Shown: positions 12,355-21,792 of the stretch, piece after piece
How positions within the stretch are numbered: position 1 is the first letter of the stretch
Layout of the letters: each line of letters opens with the position of its first letter
Source: Arthrobacter oryzae
GTDB lineage: Bacteria; Actinomycetota; Actinomycetes; Actinomycetales; Micrococcaceae
Assembly (NCBI RefSeq): GCF_030812315.1
Contig: NZ_JAUSSM010000001.1
Location: forward strand, 434,001 to 498,000
Reading direction: 5' to 3'
Length of the DNA: 64,000 nucleotides
Notes under the pieces: generated by a model
What the model was told of the DNA's origin: nothing
Database searches by the model: none
Seen by the model: the letters and a program-made list of their open reading frames with translations, nothing else
Translations under genes and position numbers: made by a program

Positions 12355-14484
12355 GTGTCGTCTTTGCCTGTGCCCGCAGCCACCGTCGCTCCCGTCCCGG
12401 ATCGGCCGGAGGCCCCATCGCCGACGTCGAAAAGGCCAGCGCCGCGGCGCGACATCCAAGGCCTCCGGACCGTGGCCGTGGGCCTGGTCATCATCTATCA
12501 CATCTGGCCGCAGGTTCTGCCTGGCGGCTTTGTCGGCGTTGACGTCTTCTTCGTCATCTCGGGGTTCCTGATCGTGGGATCGCTTGTCCGGGAAGTCGAA
12601 ACCACTGGGCGGATCGCCGTGGGGTCCTTCTATGCGAAGCGGATCAGACGGCTGCTCCCGGCGGCCACCCTGGTACTGCTGGCGACACTGGCAGCGATGG
12701 TGTTCCTGCTCCCGCAGGGCCGCTGGCAATCAATCTCTTTTGACGTGGTCATGGCGGCACTGCAGGTCCAGAACTGGAACCAGGCCTTCGGCTCCGGCAG
12801 CTATGAAGGAGCCACTGCCCTCGTGTCGCCGGTCCAGCATTACTGGTCGCTGGCCGTGGAGGAACAGTTTTACCTGATGGTGCCGCTGTGCCTGATGGCC
12901 GCGGCGGCCTGGGCGCGAAGGTCCGGACTGGCCCGTAAAACGGTGTGCCTCTACCTCATCATTGCGCTGTCAACGGCGTCATTTGTCCACAGCGTTGCCT
13001 TCACGGCGTCCGATCATGACGTCGCGTACTTCGCCACAACGACCCGCATCTGGGAACTCGGCCTGGGCGGCATCCTGGCCCTGACCGCCCTCCGGATGCA
13101 ACTGGGGGAGCGGATGGGGCGGCTTCTGGGATGGGCCGGGCTGGCGACGGTCTTCTGGTGCGCATTTACCTTCTCCACCTCCATGGATTTTCCGGGCTAT
13201 GTGGCGGTCCTGCCCGTCGCGGCAACTGTCCTGGTGCTGGCGGCTGGAACCGCACCGAAGAAGACAGACGACGCCGGGCGCTTCGGCGCGTCCGCGTTGC
13301 TCGGCGTCGGGCCGGCCAAGTACGTGGGGGACATCTCGTATTCCCTGTACCTCTGGCACTGGCCAGTGGTCGTCTTCTACGTTTTCCGCCTGGGCAGGCC
13401 ACCGGGGTTACTTCACGGGTCCGTAATAGCCCTCGTCAGCCTGGCCGCCGCCGTTGCGTCCTACCATCTCGTCGAACAACGGTTCCGGCACCCCCGCCGA
13501 CGTGCCGCAGAGGGCCGCCGCGGCCAGCGCCTGCACCGGGGAGCGTTTGTCCTGGCGTCCGGCCTGGTGGCCGCGACCGTACTTGCCGCTGTCGCACCCT
13601 GGGGAATCGTCGAAGCGAAATCGCAGCAGCTGGACAGTGCACTCAATCTCCGCCAGTATCCGGGCGCGATGGCGCTCGACAGGGAACGGCCGGCGCCAGT
13701 TCCCTCCGGGCTCGCAGTGCGGCCCGACCCTGCTGTTGCGATGAAGGACGTTCCGCTCACGGGCGGCAACGAATGCGGAGCGTTCGATCCGTCGACCATG
13801 GGGGAGGAGACGTGCCGCTACGGCAGCCCGGATGCCGGGAAGACGATGGTCGTCGTGGGCGACTCGCATGCGGCCCAGCTGGTGGACCCGCTGGTGCTGG
13901 TGGGGGAGCAGTCCGGCTGGAACGTTCAGGCGATGGTCCGGAACGGCTGTCCTTTTTCGGCTGCTCCGCCCGAATCCGCGGATACGGTCTTTCACAACTG
14001 CCCAAACCAGAACCGTGTGTCGCTCGAGCGGATCCTCCACCGCAAGCCCGACCTGGTGGTGGTGTCCGGAATGACGCCGTCAGGTTACCGGAGGGCCCTG
14101 CAGTGGGGATGGAAGGATCCGGAGGCGCTCGTGTCCGGGTATGTTGCCATGCTGAAGCCGCTCCGGGACGCCGGTATCAGGGTCGCCGTCGTGATGGATA
14201 CTCCCTATCCTGACTTTGCGGTTCCGGACTGCGTCCAGTCGCACGGTCCGACCTCCGACACATGCCGGGGGCGCCAGCGCGCCGAGGACCGTCCGGAGGA
14301 TCCGCTGGCCGCAGCTGCCGCAAGGGTTCCCGGAGTTGAGGTTGTCGACCCCTACCCCTACTTCTGCGCCGAGGGCGCCTGCCCGTCAGTGGTTGGCAAC
14401 GTGCTGGTCTACCGGGACAACCACATGACCAACAGCTTTGCCCGGACACTCGCTGCGCCCCTCGCCAGGATGCTTCGCCTGTAG
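12355..14484 (+). CDS. OafA/YrhL-type O-acyltransferase with C-terminal SGNH domain
   Basis: A 709-residue membrane acyltransferase. After a Pro-rich N-terminus, the acyltransferase-3 domain (about 33-410) shows IYHIWPQ with the family histidine at 49, FVGVDVFFVISGFLI, and the YAKRIRRLLPA arginine motif, with about ten membrane helices. A periplasmic-side SGNH domain follows, with GDSH near residue 502 and a C-terminal DNHMTN catalytic Asp-His block. Such fusions O-acetylate surface sugars. The GTG start has AAGGGATAG upstream. It follows the exporter genes and probably decorates the same polymer, with the cut-off between this and a peptidoglycan target uncertain. Confidence 0.9.
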   Translation: MSSLPVPAATVAPVPDRPEAPSPTSKRPAPRRDIQGLRTVAVGLVIIYHIWPQVLPGGFVGVDVFFVISGFLIVGSLVREVETTGRIAVGSFYAKRIRRLLPAATLVLLATLAAMVFLLPQGRWQSISFDVVMAALQVQNWNQAFGSGSYEGATALVSPVQHYWSLAVEEQFYLMVPLCLMAAAAWARRSGLARKTVCLYLIIALSTASFVHSVAFTASDHDVAYFATTTRIWELGLGGILALTALRMQLGERMGRLLGWAGLATVFWCAFTFSTSMDFPGYVAVLPVAATVLVLAAGTAPKKTDDAGRFGASALLGVGPAKYVGDISYSLYLWHWPVVVFYVFRLGRPPGLLHGSVIALVSLAAAVASYHLVEQRFRHPRRRAAEGRRGQRLHRGAFVLASGLVAATVLAAVAPWGIVEAKSQQLDSALNLRQYPGAMALDRERPAPVPSGLAVRPDPAVAMKDVPLTGGNECGAFDPSTMGEETCRYGSPDAGKTMVVVGDSHAAQLVDPLVLVGEQSGWNVQAMVRNGCPFSAAPPESADTVFHNCPNQNRVSLERILHRKPDLVVVSGMTPSGYRRALQWGWKDPEALVSGYVAMLKPLRDAGIRVAVVMDTPYPDFAVPDCVQSHGPTSDTCRGRQRAEDRPEDPLAAAAARVPGVEVVDPYPYFCAEGACPSVVGNVLVYRDNHMTNSFARTLAAPLARMLRL

Positions 14485-14570
14485 CTGGGAAACATGCTGC
14501 AGCGACGCCCTCCAGGTGGCAGCCGAGGGATGGAGCGGTCACCGCCAACGGTGTGGCGTCAGGTGTCGAG

Positions 14571-16568
14571 TCAGCTGCAGGCGGTCAGTTCAAAAAGCTT
14601 GGCCTCACCATGTCGGGCAAGCAGTTCAAAGCCCGGCGTTTCGTCCGGAATCTGAAGACCCTGGAAGCCGTGGTTTCCGCCGTGCACTTCCCGCGTTCCA
14701 AAGTCGAGCACATACCGGACGTTGTCGGCCCGTGCTGCGGGGCACACAGCGGGATCAGTGCTGGCCTCCCGGAGCTTGTCGTTCAGCAGCTCCGTGGCCT
14801 TCGTGTACGTGGTCAGCGTGTGTTTGGACGTCGTGTTGCGGTCGGCAATAGCGAAGGCCATTGCCCCTCCGGTCCACGGGTTTACGGCGATCGTGGCATC
14901 GGCCGGAACAAAACTATCCAGCTCCTCGATCAGGGCCATCTCGTCGGAACTGACCAGCGCGGATTCCGGGGTGGTCGAATAGTTGACCTTTGCGGACTGA
15001 ATGGAAGCGGAGAGTGGGATTGTTTGGGCCACCAGGACCGCTGCGAGGATCACCAGCGGCACAACAGCGGTAACCATGACGCGGGATTTCCGCAGTCCTC
15101 CCGGGAGGAACCTCAGCGAGTCACGCTGCGTGACCCAGATGTGCTGAAGCTTTCCGACAAGCCAGCCTGCACCAGCGGCGGCCAACGGGACGGCGGCGAC
15201 AGGCAACAGGGCCGCAAGGCGGTAACTGTCGTTGTACCAGACGCCGGTCAGCGTATTGCGCAGCCAGCCGGTGGGGCCTGCAGAGACCACAATGAAGAGG
15301 GCGGCGATGACGGCAAACGAACCCAGGAGCCAGATCCGCTTGTGACGGCGACACAGGACCACGACTCCGGCGACCAGCAGGATGCTGACGGCCCAGGCGG
15401 GCGGACGCTGCATTGCGGAGTTGGTGAGGATCTCACCAACGGCCTGGCCTGGCGTCTGGAAAGGCAGCCACGTTGCCGCCGCAGCCGGCGGGCGAATGTA
15501 CTTCCACATCACCGCCACTACGCCGAGGATGCCGAGCAAACCAGCACCCATCAGGAGTGAGCCGGTGTGGCCGTGGCCGCCCCTGTACCGTGCCAACGAG
15601 AACCCGATGAAGGAGACGACAAGGATGGGGATCGAGAGGGCGAGGAGCGACATGAGCCCGTTCGGATGGGCTATAGCCACCCCAATGGCGGCTACAGGGG
15701 CCAGGATGTAGCGGGCCATGCCCATTGATCCCGGTGCGTCGCTGACGCCAAAAAACATGCTGACGCAGGCCAGTGAGGCCGGGATCAGGCTGACGGAAAG
15801 AAAGTTCGGGTACAGCACGCCAAAGTCCAGCAGGAGCAGCGGGAAGGAGCCGAAGCCGGCAGCCAGGACACCAGCGGCGGCCACGGCATAGGCGTTTGGC
15901 CCGATGACGGTCCGGGCCAGGAACATGCAGCCGGCGGTCCAGACAGCGGCCGCAACGCAGAGGTTCAGGACGTTGACGGCTACGCTGATCTGGGCGCCGG
16001 TCACTTGCACCAGGAGGGAGGTCATTCCGTGCCAGGCGGCAGGGTAGAAATACGGCGGGCTGTCACCGCTTGTCATGCCGGAAAGCGTCAGGGACGACGC
16101 GTTCCCCGAATCCAGGATGTACCGGATGGCATTGAGGTGAAATACGTTGTCGAACGTCTGCGAGATGTTTTCCGGCCTGCCGAAGGCCCGGTGGAGCTGC
16201 CACGCGATGGCAGCCGACCCCGCGAGGAAGCCTACGGCAGCCACGACGTCGGCCTTCGCGGGCCGACGCAGGGCCCAACGTGCCCGGGGCGCCGCGTCAG
16301 AGCCCGAACGGCGCTGCCGGACCAGGCGCACGCCGAACAGCAGGACGGAGGCGAGCATGGTGGCTACCAGAACTGGAAGGGGCGACCAGCCGATTCCCAG
16401 ATAAGGAGCGGCGATTGCTGTGACTGCGACGAGGCTGACGGTCAGGACCGGGGCGACAGCTACGTAGGACCAACGCTGCAGACCGAGCGCCGCGAGGACG
16501 AGAGTACCCGGTGCAAACAGCAGAACCAGGCACGCCAGAACGACGGGCACGGTAGAAAACCAACTCAT
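14571..16568 (-). CDS. Large polytopic membrane protein, DUF6541-like (possible GT-C glycosyltransferase)
   Basis: A 665-residue protein with about a dozen hydrophobic helices followed by a soluble C-terminal domain (about 545-665). The first large loop carries TFDNVFHLNAIRYILDSGN and YFYPAAWHG. Asp/His-containing first loops of this kind are typical of GT-C lipid-dependent glycosyltransferases. A second protein of the same design is encoded at 18722-20776, with the corresponding KWDYQSHFNI and EYPQGFHALL. I therefore infer a GT-C-like enzyme or polymerase acting on polyprenyl-linked sugar, but no activity is proven by sequence. It may be cotranscribed with rfbA, whose stop lies 56 bp upstream of it. 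Confidence 0.75.
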   Translation of the reverse strand: MSWFSTVPVVLACLVLLFAPGTLVLAALGLQRWSYVAVAPVLTVSLVAVTAIAAPYLGIGWSPLPVLVATMLASVLLFGVRLVRQRRSGSDAAPRARWALRRPAKADVVAAVGFLAGSAAIAWQLHRAFGRPENISQTFDNVFHLNAIRYILDSGNASSLTLSGMTSGDSPPYFYPAAWHGMTSLLVQVTGAQISVAVNVLNLCVAAAVWTAGCMFLARTVIGPNAYAVAAAGVLAAGFGSFPLLLLDFGVLYPNFLSVSLIPASLACVSMFFGVSDAPGSMGMARYILAPVAAIGVAIAHPNGLMSLLALSIPILVVSFIGFSLARYRGGHGHTGSLLMGAGLLGILGVVAVMWKYIRPPAAAATWLPFQTPGQAVGEILTNSAMQRPPAWAVSILLVAGVVVLCRRHKRIWLLGSFAVIAALFIVVSAGPTGWLRNTLTGVWYNDSYRLAALLPVAAVPLAAAGAGWLVGKLQHIWVTQRDSLRFLPGGLRKSRVMVTAVVPLVILAAVLVAQTIPLSASIQSAKVNYSTTPESALVSSDEMALIEELDSFVPADATIAVNPWTGGAMAFAIADRNTTSKHTLTTYTKATELLNDKLREASTDPAVCPAARADNVRYVLDFGTREVHGGNHGFQGLQIPDETPGFELLARHGEAKLFELTACS

Positions 16569-16624
16569 TGAGACTCCACTCGAAAATACGACGGCGGTAG
16601 TCCCGCCAGCTGGCCGGAGACGTC

Positions 16625-17488
16625 CTAGCCCTCCAGGAGGCCCAGAAGGTAGCTACCGTAGCCGCTCTTGACCAGAGGTTCTGCGCGTTCGCGGAGCTCG
16701 TTGTCGGTCAGGAACCCCTGGCGCCAGGCGATTTCTTCGGGGGCGCCGATCTTCAGCCCCTGGCGGTTTTCAACCGTGCGGATGAAGTTCGAGGCGTCGC
16801 TGAGGTCGTTGAACGTTCCTGTGTCCAGCCATGCTGTACCACGGGGGAGGATTTCCACCTGAAGATCTCCGCGCTCCAGGTAGGCGCGGTTCACGTCGGT
16901 GATTTCGAGCTCGCCGCGCGGGGAGGGCTTGAGGTTCCGGGCAATGTCGATGACGTCGTTGTCGTAGAAGTACAGTCCGGGCACGGCATAGTGGCTGCGC
17001 GGCTTTTCCGGTTTCTCCTCGAGCGAGAGAGCCTTGCCGTCGTCGTCGAACTCAACCACGCCGTAGGCCTTGGGATCATTGACCCAGTAGCCGAAGACCG
17101 CGCCACCCTTGATATCGGCGTGGCGGCGGAGCTGGGTGCCCATGCCCTGGCCGTAGAAGATGTTATCGCCCAGGACCAACGCCACGGTTTCGTCGCCGAT
17201 GTGATCCGCGCCGAGGATAAACGCCTGCGCAAGACCGTCAGGAGAGGGCTGCTCCACGTACGTAAGGTTGATACCGAACTGGGACCCGTCGCCAAGCAGC
17301 CGTTTGAACTGATCTGCGTCGTGGGGAGTGGTGATGATGAGAATGTCGCGAATGCCAGCGAGAATGAGCGTGGAAAGCGGATAGTAGATCATCGGCTTGT
17401 CGTAAACAGGGACGAGCTGCTTGCTGATGCCAAGAGTAATCGGGTGCAGCCGGGACCCAGTTCCGCCGGCCAAAATAATTCCACGCAT
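16625..17488 (-). CDS. rfbA: Glucose-1-phosphate thymidylyltransferase
   Basis: A 287-residue nucleotidyltransferase that makes dTDP-glucose, the first step to dTDP-L-rhamnose. The pyrophosphorylase motif [11 protein letters not shown] is at the N-terminus, followed by [29 protein letters not shown] and [20 protein letters not shown], all hallmarks of RmlA. An ATG nine bases farther upstream (17497) is in frame, but GGGAGG sits 9 nt before the ATG at 17488 and directly against the upstream one, so I chose 17488. Other pathway genes (rfbB and fused rfbC-rfbD) lie about 9 kb away at 26-28.4 kb on the opposite strand, so the pathway is split inside the island. Confidence 0.95.
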   Translation of the reverse strand: MRGIILAGGTGSRLHPITLGISKQLVPVYDKPMIYYPLSTLILAGIRDILIITTPHDADQFKRLLGDGSQFGINLTYVEQPSPDGLAQAFILGADHIGDETVALVLGDNIFYGQGMGTQLRRHADIKGGAVFGYWVNDPKAYGVVEFDDDGKALSLEEKPEKPRSHYAVPGLYFYDNDVIDIARNLKPSPRGELEITDVNRAYLERGDLQVEILPRGTAWLDTGTFNDLSDASNFIRTVENRQGLKIGAPEEIAWRQGFLTDNELRERAEPLVKSGYGSYLLGLLEG

Positions 17489-17531
17489 GCTCCCCATCCT
17501 CCCGTACCGAAGGCCGAGACACCAAACGCTG

Positions 17532-17537
17532 TAGAAT
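17532..17537 (+). promoter_or_regulatory. Candidate -10 box (TAGAAT) for the second acyltransferase gene
   Basis: TAGAAT lies 34 bp before the TTG at 17572. If used, it overlaps the in-frame ATG at 17536, which then could not be a start and would leave a leader of about 28 nt with an AAGGAAG ribosome site. No clear -35 is visible. Confidence 0.4.
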
Positions 17538-17571
17538 GGACCGTCTGCCGAAACCCAAAGGAAGCAATGGT

Positions 17572-18654
17572 TTGAGCACTCTCACTCTGAAACCCAAGGC
17601 CGTTCCGGCGCCCCAACTGGGGCGGGCACTCGACCCCAGGGGAAACAGCCTCAACCTCATCCGCCTGGTTCTCGCGTTGGCGGTGCTGTTCGCGCACAGC
17701 TGGCACGTCGTCGGCGCCGGCAACGGGCCGACCTTCCGGGGCGAGAACCTGGGAGGGTGGGCCGTCGCAGGGTTCTTTGGCATCAGCGGCTATCTGATCA
17801 CAGCCAGCAGGTTCAGTAACCGGATCGGCCCCTATCTGGTGCACAGAGTGGCCAGGATCTTCCCCGCTTTTATCGTGTGCCTCGTTGTGATGGCCTTTGT
17901 GTTTGCTCCGATCGCCTATTTGGTTCAGCGCGGCAACCTTCTGGGCTTCATGTCCACGCCCACGACGCCGTTGAACTCGGTCTTCGCCAACCTGTCGCTC
18001 AGGATTGTCAGCTACGACATTGCGGGCACGCCCGCAGGGGTCCCGTACCCGGGGGCCTGGAACGGCTCCCTGTGGACGCTGTACTTCGAGTTCATGTGCT
18101 ACCTGCTGGTGGCTTTCCTTGGTTTCCTGCCCATCGTCAAGAAGACCCCGTGGCCCATTGTTGTCGCCTTTGGACTGAGCGTTGTCCTGTGGGCGAATAT
18201 TGGGCTGCTCAAGCCGTACATGCAGTCCAACCTGGACTTTGAGCTGGCGGCCCGCCTGATCCCGTACTTCCTCGGCGGCGCTGTGGTTCAGGTGCTGAGC
18301 TCACGCCTCGGTATCCATAAGGTGGCCGGGCCAGTGTCTCTCGCCATAGCAGCCGCGATGGTCCTGTGGGTTCCCGGGTTCGGCGGCCAGCTCGCGGCGC
18401 CGTTCATTGCCTACGGGCTGTTGTGGATTTCCACGTGGCTGCCTCAGCCCGCCATCGTCGCAAAGAATGACATCTCCTACGGGGCCTACATTTACGCGTT
18501 TCCCGTGCAGCAGCTGCTGGCCGTCTTCGGGGCCTACCACTGGGGCGTCTGGTGGTTCACCATCGCCGCGACACTCTGCACTGTTCCGTTGGCGGCCGCC
18601 AGCTGGCTGTTCATCGAACGGCCGGTTATGCGGCGGGCGAAGAAGAGCGTCTAA
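17572..18654 (+). CDS. Acyltransferase-3 family membrane O-acyltransferase
   Basis: A 360-residue protein, acyltransferase-3 domain only, without SGNH. Motifs are [21 protein letters not shown] with the conserved histidine, [16 protein letters not shown], and [13 protein letters not shown], followed by about nine further helices. It probably O-acetylates or O-acylates the surface polysaccharide built by this island. I prefer TTG at 17572, which has AAAGGAAG about 7 nt upstream; the ATG at 17536 (372 residues) has no ribosome site and overlaps a likely -10 box. It diverges from rfbA and converges on the following large membrane protein. Confidence 0.87.
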   Translation: MSTLTLKPKAVPAPQLGRALDPRGNSLNLIRLVLALAVLFAHSWHVVGAGNGPTFRGENLGGWAVAGFFGISGYLITASRFSNRIGPYLVHRVARIFPAFIVCLVVMAFVFAPIAYLVQRGNLLGFMSTPTTPLNSVFANLSLRIVSYDIAGTPAGVPYPGAWNGSLWTLYFEFMCYLLVAFLGFLPIVKKTPWPIVVAFGLSVVLWANIGLLKPYMQSNLDFELAARLIPYFLGGAVVQVLSSRLGIHKVAGPVSLAIAAAMVLWVPGFGGQLAAPFIAYGLLWISTWLPQPAIVAKNDISYGAYIYAFPVQQLLAVFGAYHWGVWWFTIAATLCTVPLAAASWLFIERPVMRRAKKSV

Positions 18655-18671
18655 CACCTGCTGCGTCGCCA

Positions 18672-18697
18672 CGGACCCATACCGCCCATAGGGTCCG
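18672..18697. terminator. Weak hairpin between convergent genes
   Basis: CGGACCC (18672-18678) pairs with GGGTCCG (18691-18697) across a 12-nt loop in the 67-bp gap between the acyltransferase and the convergent membrane protein. There is no T-run, so it is at best a weak terminator. Confidence 0.35.
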
Positions 18698-18721
18698 GGC
18701 GCCGCTGCAACCCTGATGCCT

Positions 18722-20776
18722 CTAGGTTCCGGCGAGCCGTAACAGCCGTCCTTCAAGTCCCTCTTCCGCCAGGCGCTGTCGGACCGGTTCGTAGAGTTCG
18801 GGGTCGACGATCACTGAGGCAGCCGGATCCTCAGCCAGGAGTTGGGCAATGATTTCGGGTGCGCGGCTGTAGTCCCTGTAGATTTCACCGATCGCCGGGC
18901 TCAATGCTGTGGTCTTTGAAGTGGAGTTTCCGCGCATGCTCCAGTGCCACCGGGCGGCGAGTACCCTGTCCATCGTGCCTTGGGCAACGACGTAGATGGA
19001 GTCTTCCGGTTGCGTCTGGTGTGCACTGGTCAGGAGCCGCGCAACGTAATCCGGCGTGGTTTTTAGCCGTGCTGCCTGCTTTTCCATTTCAGTGATTGCC
19101 CGGGCTGTCGGCGGAAGTCCGGCGCCAGCCAGGCCTGTCGCCGAGAAACCGAAGAACTGGGTCGCCGCCAAAGTCAGGACGCATAGTGCCGCGGTCAGGC
19201 CCTTGCGCCTACTTTTGGTGAACCCGGTTGCTGAACGCGGTGGCAGGATCGAAGCTACCGCGGCCACGGCGACCGGCCACGCGAACAGCAGCACGGCAAT
19301 CACGTATTTGTAGAAGTAGTAGGAGACGGCGCCGTTGCTGGCGCTTTGCGAGATGGCCAGCCACAGACAGAGGCCGATGGGAACGAAGAGCCCGAACGAT
19401 GCCAAGGCAGTGCCACGCCGCTCCGCTCCGAACCGGGGATCGGCCGCGGGCACCGCGATATTGGCGAAGCCGAGGGCAACGACCAGAGCGACGACAGCGA
19501 GGGCCATCCCGAAGTCGGGAAGTTCAATGCCTCCGGTCAGACCGAGTATTTGCTCGCTCTGTTGGACCAGCGGGGAGATCTGGATTACCGGCAGCAGCAC
19601 GCCGGCGGCTGTAATTGCCGCCACGACGAACGCCGGCCTCCACCAGGACCGGGTATAGTTCCCCGGTCGCCGAAGAATATGCCAGAACCTGCCGATGCAA
19701 ACCACCGCAACGAGGCTGATCAGAAGGACCCAGTTATTGGCGATGCCGACGAGTCCCGCGCCGATGGCAGCCAGTCCCCAGAGCGGGATCCGGCGGTTAA
19801 AGTTCAGAATCGCCAGCACCGTGGCAGTAGCCAGGCCACATGCAAGGTAGAAGTTGGCGAAGCCGTCGTACACGGGTAGCGAGCCCGGACCGAAGATCCA
19901 GGCGCTTGCGGCTACGGCAATGGCCGGAGCCGTCGCCGCCGGACGCCGACGGACCGCAGGCAGGGCACAGAGCCCTGCCACGACCAGCACAACAGTCAGG
20001 ACACAGACAACCGCCTGGAGGTTGACGTACGAGACCAACTCGGCGTCCAACGTGATGTTATCCGGCCGAATCAGGTCCGCGAGCGTTGCCAGCAGGGCAT
20101 GGAACCCCTGGGGATACTCGGAGAATCCCCAGGTGCCGCCGGACGAGGGGAGGGGAATGGTCGGAATGACCCCTCCGTGATTGCGGATCATGAAGTAGAT
20201 GTTGAAGTGCGACTGGTAATCCCATTTGCTGGTCATCAACGACAAGGCATCCAGGGACGACCTCACCGTCAGCATGGTCCCGAGGGAGCTGGCGGCGAGC
20301 CCTCCGGCCAGGAACGGAACAGCGTCGATCCACTCCGCCTTCGGCATCAGGCGCCGGAGCCTTGGCCCTGCAGGCCTGGTCGAAAGAACCCACCATGAAA
20401 GAATTCCGGCGGACAGGGCCATAAGCAGCGTGCCGTGGTCGGTCCCGAGGATCCGATCCGGGACCCACCAAGTCAGGGGCGCGAATCCCATCACCAGAAG
20501 GCCAGTCAAGAGCAGTCTCAAAGAGAGGCGCCGCGCAGTTGGAAAGAGGAGCACCAGCGCGGCGCCAAAACACAGGCCAAGGATGCCGTCGAGCACGCCG
20601 TTCAGGCGAAGGACGACGACCAGCGATGTCACTATGACAAACGCAGCCGGTCCGCGTAGCAACCGAAGGGTCTTTTCAGTCTTTGTCGCGGAGCTCTTCC
20701 CGCTTGCTCCGGCAACCCGGCGTGGAGGAGGCGTAGCCCGCTTCAACCGTGTGCTCACTGACCTGTCCCCAATCAT
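18722..20776 (-). CDS. Large polytopic membrane protein, second DUF6541-like/GT-C candidate
   Basis: A 684-residue protein with about twelve to fourteen hydrophobic helices and a soluble C-terminal tail (about 560-684). The first large loop holds KWDYQSHFNIYFMIRNHGG and EYPQGFHALLATL, matching in position the acidic/His loop of the 665-residue protein at 14571-16568. I infer a GT-C-like transferase or glycan polymerase. The frame is open to 21097, but those 107 extra codons overlap a well-supported glycosyltransferase and encode an Arg/Pro/Cys-rich string, so I start at ATG 20776. The ribosome site is poor, which leaves the exact start uncertain. Confidence 0.75.
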   Translation of the reverse strand: MIGDRSVSTRLKRATPPPRRVAGASGKSSATKTEKTLRLLRGPAAFVIVTSLVVVLRLNGVLDGILGLCFGAALVLLFPTARRLSLRLLLTGLLVMGFAPLTWWVPDRILGTDHGTLLMALSAGILSWWVLSTRPAGPRLRRLMPKAEWIDAVPFLAGGLAASSLGTMLTVRSSLDALSLMTSKWDYQSHFNIYFMIRNHGGVIPTIPLPSSGGTWGFSEYPQGFHALLATLADLIRPDNITLDAELVSYVNLQAVVCVLTVVLVVAGLCALPAVRRRPAATAPAIAVAASAWIFGPGSLPVYDGFANFYLACGLATATVLAILNFNRRIPLWGLAAIGAGLVGIANNWVLLISLVAVVCIGRFWHILRRPGNYTRSWWRPAFVVAAITAAGVLLPVIQISPLVQQSEQILGLTGGIELPDFGMALAVVALVVALGFANIAVPAADPRFGAERRGTALASFGLFVPIGLCLWLAISQSASNGAVSYYFYKYVIAVLLFAWPVAVAAVASILPPRSATGFTKSRRKGLTAALCVLTLAATQFFGFSATGLAGAGLPPTARAITEMEKQAARLKTTPDYVARLLTSAHQTQPEDSIYVVAQGTMDRVLAARWHWSMRGNSTSKTTALSPAIGEIYRDYSRAPEIIAQLLAEDPAASVIVDPELYEPVRQRLAEEGLEGRLLRLAGT

Positions 20777-20880
20777 ATTTCTGCCGCGGTTCCCCCCGTA
20801 CCACCAAGTGCAGCGAACGACCGGGCCCGGAGGCAAAGCAGCGTCACTCCCGGAACATCCACATGGACGCCCCGCCAAAT

Positions 20881-21780
20881 CTAGCTGACGCGGCGCCTTC
20901 CGGCCTTTCCTGCGAGGCCGTCGGCAATCCCGGCAGCGGCGGAGGACAAGCGTTCGAACCGGTGCGGTGCCAGCAATGTCACAATGGCCAGGTGCCGATA
21001 GTCCGCCAGGAAGCCCTTGACGGCCCACCACAGGTGTCGGCGTCCGTACTTCCTGGCCAGCAGGATGCGGTTCCTGAACAGGTAGTAGTAGCGCCATGAG
21101 GCTGCCGTCCGCACTTTGATCTGCCGGCCACGGAAAGCCAGGTCCGCCCCGAAAACGCGGGCTGGCGCCATGCTTCCCAGGGCGTGGTCAAGGGCGGCCT
21201 TCGGCGCGACGACGGTCTTGAACCCGGCTGACTGGCAACGTAGGAAGTATTCGGTGTCAACGCCGTCGATGAACAGGTCGCTTTGCAGCGTCCCGAGCTC
21301 CTCAATGACGGGAACCGGCAGAAGCAGACCCGACTGGATCGGCTCGCCCCCTAGCTGGACGCCGTTCATTACCCCGGCACGCCGGGTCGGAAGGCCCCGG
21401 ATGGAGGCCGGAGCGACCATGCCGACCCTGACTCCGGCCTGTTCAGCGGCACGTGCCGCTTCCTCAAGGGCGGCAACGTAGCCGCCGTCGAGCAGGCTGT
21501 CCTGATCCATGGTGAGGATAAACGAGGGCCGTTTCCCGGACGCGAGCGCCGCTGCAATCCCGGCGTTGAGCGCGGCTGCGATGCCGGAGTTCTCGGTGAG
21601 CCGCTCGACGGTGCAGCCTAGGTCCCGCAGCTGGCGCAGGATCGGCCCGGGGTCCTGGGGACTGCCGTCGTCGACGACCACCACACGATCCACCTGAGCC
21701 AGAAGTGCCGCGGCGTTGGCCAGGACGTGCTGGTCGGCATTGAACAGGCTGACAACCGCAGTGGTCGCGTTGGACGTCAT
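20881..21780 (-). CDS. GT2 glycosyltransferase, rhamnosyltransferase-like
   Basis: A 299-residue GT-A enzyme: VVVVDDGSPQ, ENSGIAAALNAGI, the metal-binding TMDQDS motif, and FIDGVDTEYFLRCQSAG with the ED-like acceptor motif. The layout and motifs match the WbbL/RfbF-like dTDP-rhamnosyltransferase group, which fits the dTDP-rhamnose genes in the same island. It lies 12 bp after the stop of the epimerase gene and is probably in the same minus-strand operon (25.0 to 18.7 kb). Donor and acceptor are inferred from family and context. Confidence 0.87.
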   Translation of the reverse strand: MTSNATTAVVSLFNADQHVLANAAALLAQVDRVVVVDDGSPQDPGPILRQLRDLGCTVERLTENSGIAAALNAGIAAALASGKRPSFILTMDQDSLLDGGYVAALEEAARAAEQAGVRVGMVAPASIRGLPTRRAGVMNGVQLGGEPIQSGLLLPVPVIEELGTLQSDLFIDGVDTEYFLRCQSAGFKTVVAPKAALDHALGSMAPARVFGADLAFRGRQIKVRTAASWRYYYLFRNRILLARKYGRRHLWWAVKGFLADYRHLAIVTLLAPHRFERLSSAAAGIADGLAGKAGRRRVS

Positions 21781-21792
21781 TCGCTTGCCGGA

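Noticed and set aside
20777..21097. N-terminal extension of the second polytopic membrane protein
   Set aside because: It overlaps a well-supported GT2 gene on the same strand and encodes an Arg/Cys/Pro-rich string.
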